DNA of 8,907 nt, from positions 1 through 8,907 of the forward strand of contig JAFCZY010000051.1 of the NCBI GenBank assembly GCA_019314105.1, read 5' to 3'. The translations under genes were made by a program, and so were the position numbers. Of the stretch, positions 7,430 to 8,907 are shown one piece after another; within the stretch, counting starts at the first letter, position 1, and each line of letters begins with the position of its first letter. The notes beneath the pieces were generated by a model. It ran no database searches, was not told the origin of the DNA, and saw only the letters and a list, made by a program, of their open reading frames with translations. The DNA is from Deltaproteobacteria bacterium. GTDB lineage: Bacteria > Desulfobacterota > Desulfobacteria > Desulfobacterales > Desulfobacteraceae.

Positions 7430-8539
7430 CTATTCGATCACCAGCCTGTCACCCGGGTGAATCACACCTTTTACAGAAAGATTATTTAATTTTAACAATG
7501 AAGAAAGAGATATCCGGTATTTTTTAGCAATTCTGCTTAAACTCTCTCCTGTTTTAACAATGTGAAATCTCGTTTTAACCGTTTTTTCCCAATTTTCATA
7601 ACGGGCTGTAAACTTTTCCTTAAATCCTTTTGCTTTTCCTTTTGGTATTAAAATCGTATTGTCGCCTTTACCCAGGTAATACCCGCGTAACTCAGGGTTG
7701 TAATCTTTAACCATTTTAAAGGGTATATCAGCGGCCTGTGCAATTAAAGCGATCGGTATTTGAAAATTTGATTCTAAATTTACTTTGTCAAAAGCAAAAA
7801 GAGGATATAAATCTGATTTGTTCAAAGAAAAACCGTAGAATTGCTGATTTTCAAGAATTAATTTAGCGCAAATAATTTTAAAAATATACCTCTGGGTCTG
7901 CAACGGAAGATATAATGAAAAAAAGTTATGGGTCTTCTGAGCTTTGATCTCAGCTTTTAATCCATATTCACCCATGTTATAGGCAGACAACGCAAGCAGA
8001 TATGAACCAAATTGCTTTTCCAGCTCTTTTAAATAGGTACAGGCCGCATGGGTTGATTTAAAGATATTTCTTCGTTCATCTACTTTAGCGTCAATCCTCA
8101 GGCTATAATGTTTCCCTGTAGACTTTAAAAACTGCCAATATCCCACTGCCCTTTTTGAAGAAGTTGCATGAGGTCTTAATCCACTTTCAATTAGCGGAAC
8201 ATATTTCAAATCAAGGGGCAATCCATGTTCTTTTAAAATGTTTTCCACATGAGGGAAAAATCTTGCTGCCCGTTTGATCCAGAGAATCACCTGTGGCCGA
8301 TTCCATAATGCCAATAACATCTCTTTTTCTAATCTCTCTTTTATTTCCTGGCGATCAAGCGGAATTTTAATATTACAATACTCAATGTTGTTATCGAACC
8401 GAATGCTTTGTATTAATGAAGGGAAATGATATTGAGATGTCTGATCAATCAAAGGTTTTCCATATAACTGGATCAAGGGAACTGCAAAGAACAAAATAAT
8501 TGATATACAAATGGTTTTCCCAAAAGTTTTGAATCGCAT
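7430..8539 (-). CDS. MltD-like periplasmic lytic transglycosylase with LysM
   Basis: A 369-residue enzyme predicted to cleave peptidoglycan glycan strands without water, forming 1,6-anhydro-MurNAc ends. Residues 1-27 are a basic start plus hydrophobic stretch, fitting a signal peptide or anchor; no lipobox is seen, unlike E. coli MltD, so it is probably soluble or N-terminally anchored. The GH23/SLT domain covers about 95-235, with catalytic E118 in P-L-I-E-S-G, then G-Y-W-Q-F at 133-137 and A-Y-N-M-G-E at 186-191. Residues 259-300 resemble the degenerate LysM-like repeat seen in MltD proteins (Y-N-P-E-L, then I-L-I-P-K-G). A clear LysM lies at about 325-368 (H-I-V-K-T-G-E-S-L-S-R-I-A, ending H-P-G-D-R-L-V-I). 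The start ATG has only a weak GGA nearby. The gene is divergent from the DUF4492 gene and converges on the small four-cysteine gene. Confidence 0.9.
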   Translation of the reverse strand: MRFKTFGKTICISIILFFAVPLIQLYGKPLIDQTSQYHFPSLIQSIRFDNNIEYCNIKIPLDRQEIKERLEKEMLLALWNRPQVILWIKRAARFFPHVENILKEHGLPLDLKYVPLIESGLRPHATSSKRAVGYWQFLKSTGKHYSLRIDAKVDERRNIFKSTHAACTYLKELEKQFGSYLLALSAYNMGEYGLKAEIKAQKTHNFFSLYLPLQTQRYIFKIICAKLILENQQFYGFSLNKSDLYPLFAFDKVNLESNFQIPIALIAQAADIPFKMVKDYNPELRGYYLGKGDNTILIPKGKAKGFKEKFTARYENWEKTVKTRFHIVKTGESLSRIAKKYRISLSSLLKLNNLSVKGVIHPGDRLVIE

Positions 8540-8740
8540 AAATTTATCCGGACGTTAAATTTTTGTTTAGCAGAATCATCTCAGAATCAATTATCAAAGT
8601 CAATAAACTGTTAAAAAGGAATAAACCTGATGTTTTATTTTAATCTCTTTTTTTCTTTTCCGTCATATTAATTGCTTTCTAAACAAAAAAATAATATTAA
8701 AATAAATTGATTCTCAATCATACACATTAAGATATAACTT
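8540..8740. promoter_or_regulatory. AT-rich divergent region with repeated TGATTCT elements
   Basis: The heptamer TGATTCT occurs three times: twice on the minus strand (8572-8578 and 8583-8589) and once on the plus strand (8708-8714). The plus-strand copy sits inside TGATT-CTC-AATCA (8708-8720), a 13-base palindrome 20 bases ahead of the DUF4492 start. The palindrome partly resembles Fur- and FNR-like half sites but fits neither consensus well: the FNR-like reading has a 5-base instead of a 4-base spacer. A weak promoter candidate for the right-hand gene is TTGCTT (8672-8677) with TATTAA (8695-8700), which would place the palindrome at the start of transcription. No gene was seen here. Confidence 0.4.
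8575..8603 (-). promoter_or_regulatory. Candidate promoter of the lytic transglycosylase gene
   Basis: On the minus strand, TTGACT (8598-8603, 5 of 6 matches) is followed after 17 bases by GATGAT (8575-8580, 4 of 6 matches), giving a leader of roughly 30 bases. The octamer CAGAATCA occurs twice on the plus strand over this promoter (8571-8578 and 8582-8589), 11 bases apart, which could be an operator. Predicted by eye. Confidence 0.45.
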
Positions 8741-8907
8741 ATGCAATCAAATATTTATACATTTTATCGAAATGGTTTCAGAGGCATGGTAAATGGAAAA
8801 AAACTGTGGAAAATTATTCTGATAAAACTTTTTGTGATGTTTGTAATCCTGAAACTTTTCTTCTTCCCTAACTTCCTGAATACAAAATTTGAAACTGATG
8901 AAGAAAA
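8741..8907 (+). CDS. DUF4492 family small membrane protein, 5' part (runs off window)
   Basis: The first 55 residues are visible and the frame is still open at the right edge. The pattern F-Y-R-N-G-F-R-G-M at 8-16, G-K-K-L-W at 19-23 and I-K-L-F-V-M-F at 28-34, then L-K-L-F-F-F-P at 37-43, is that of DUF4492, a family of about 70-80 residues with one membrane helix (here about 24-43). From established knowledge, DUF4492 genes usually sit directly upstream of cydA and cydB, which encode the cytochrome bd quinol oxidase. The protein may be a small accessory subunit, but its role is not settled. The ATG at 8741 has only a weak TAAG-like ribosome binding site 9 bases upstream. In an anaerobe a bd oxidase would serve oxygen removal; this depends on cydA lying just outside the window. 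Confidence 0.85.
   Translation, partial: MQSNIYTFYRNGFRGMVNGKKLWKIILIKLFVMFVILKLFFFPNFLNTKFETDEE

Noticed and set aside
7303..7527. A 74-residue plus-strand frame overlapping the small gene and the transglycosylase gene
   Set aside because: It lacks a good ribosome binding site and overlaps two better-supported genes in other frames.
8707..8721. Canonical FNR/CRP-type site TTGAT-N4-ATCAA
   Set aside because: The half sites are 5 bases apart and the right half ends in T, so it does not fit. A Fur box match is also only partial, so only a generic palindrome is reported.

Overview
The window looks like ordinary housekeeping chromosome from a low-GC Gram-negative bacterium, most likely an anaerobe of the Desulfobacterota (Desulfobacter/Desulfobacula-like). 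This is an inference from three things: protein-level resemblance, the secF-dprA-topA order, and a DUF4492 gene of the kind that sits in front of cytochrome bd oxidase genes. No mobile element, CRISPR array, tRNA or rRNA was seen, and no gene-free stretch exceeds about 200 bases.

Left block (1-3888, + strand): the 3' end of secF (protein export), then dprA (single-stranded DNA binding, RecA loading) and topA (DNA topoisomerase I). The genes are tightly packed; dprA and topA overlap by 4 bases at a TTGA junction, so they are very probably co-transcribed and translationally coupled. A 68-base gap with no convincing terminator separates topA from the convergent efp (elongation factor P, 3957-4520, - strand).

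Middle block (4521-7179): a 180-base divergent control region with nested inverted and direct repeats lies between efp and guaA (GMP synthase). Four bases after guaA comes an unrecognised gene for a single-pass membrane protein with a long periplasmic coiled coil.

Right block (7180-8907): a good candidate promoter drives a 53-residue four-cysteine protein. It converges, with only 2 bases between stop codons, on a gene for an MltD-like periplasmic lytic transglycosylase with LysM domains (7430-8539, - strand). A 201-base AT-rich divergent region with repeated TGATTCT elements follows, then the start of a DUF4492 gene cut by the window edge, which predicts cydA/cydB just beyond it.

No clearly new multi-gene system is visible. 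The points most worth a second look are the guaA-linked coiled-coil protein, the four-cysteine small protein, a 17-T run inside secF, a Gln-to-His change in the GuaA nucleophile-elbow motif, and the repeat-bearing divergent intergenic regions.
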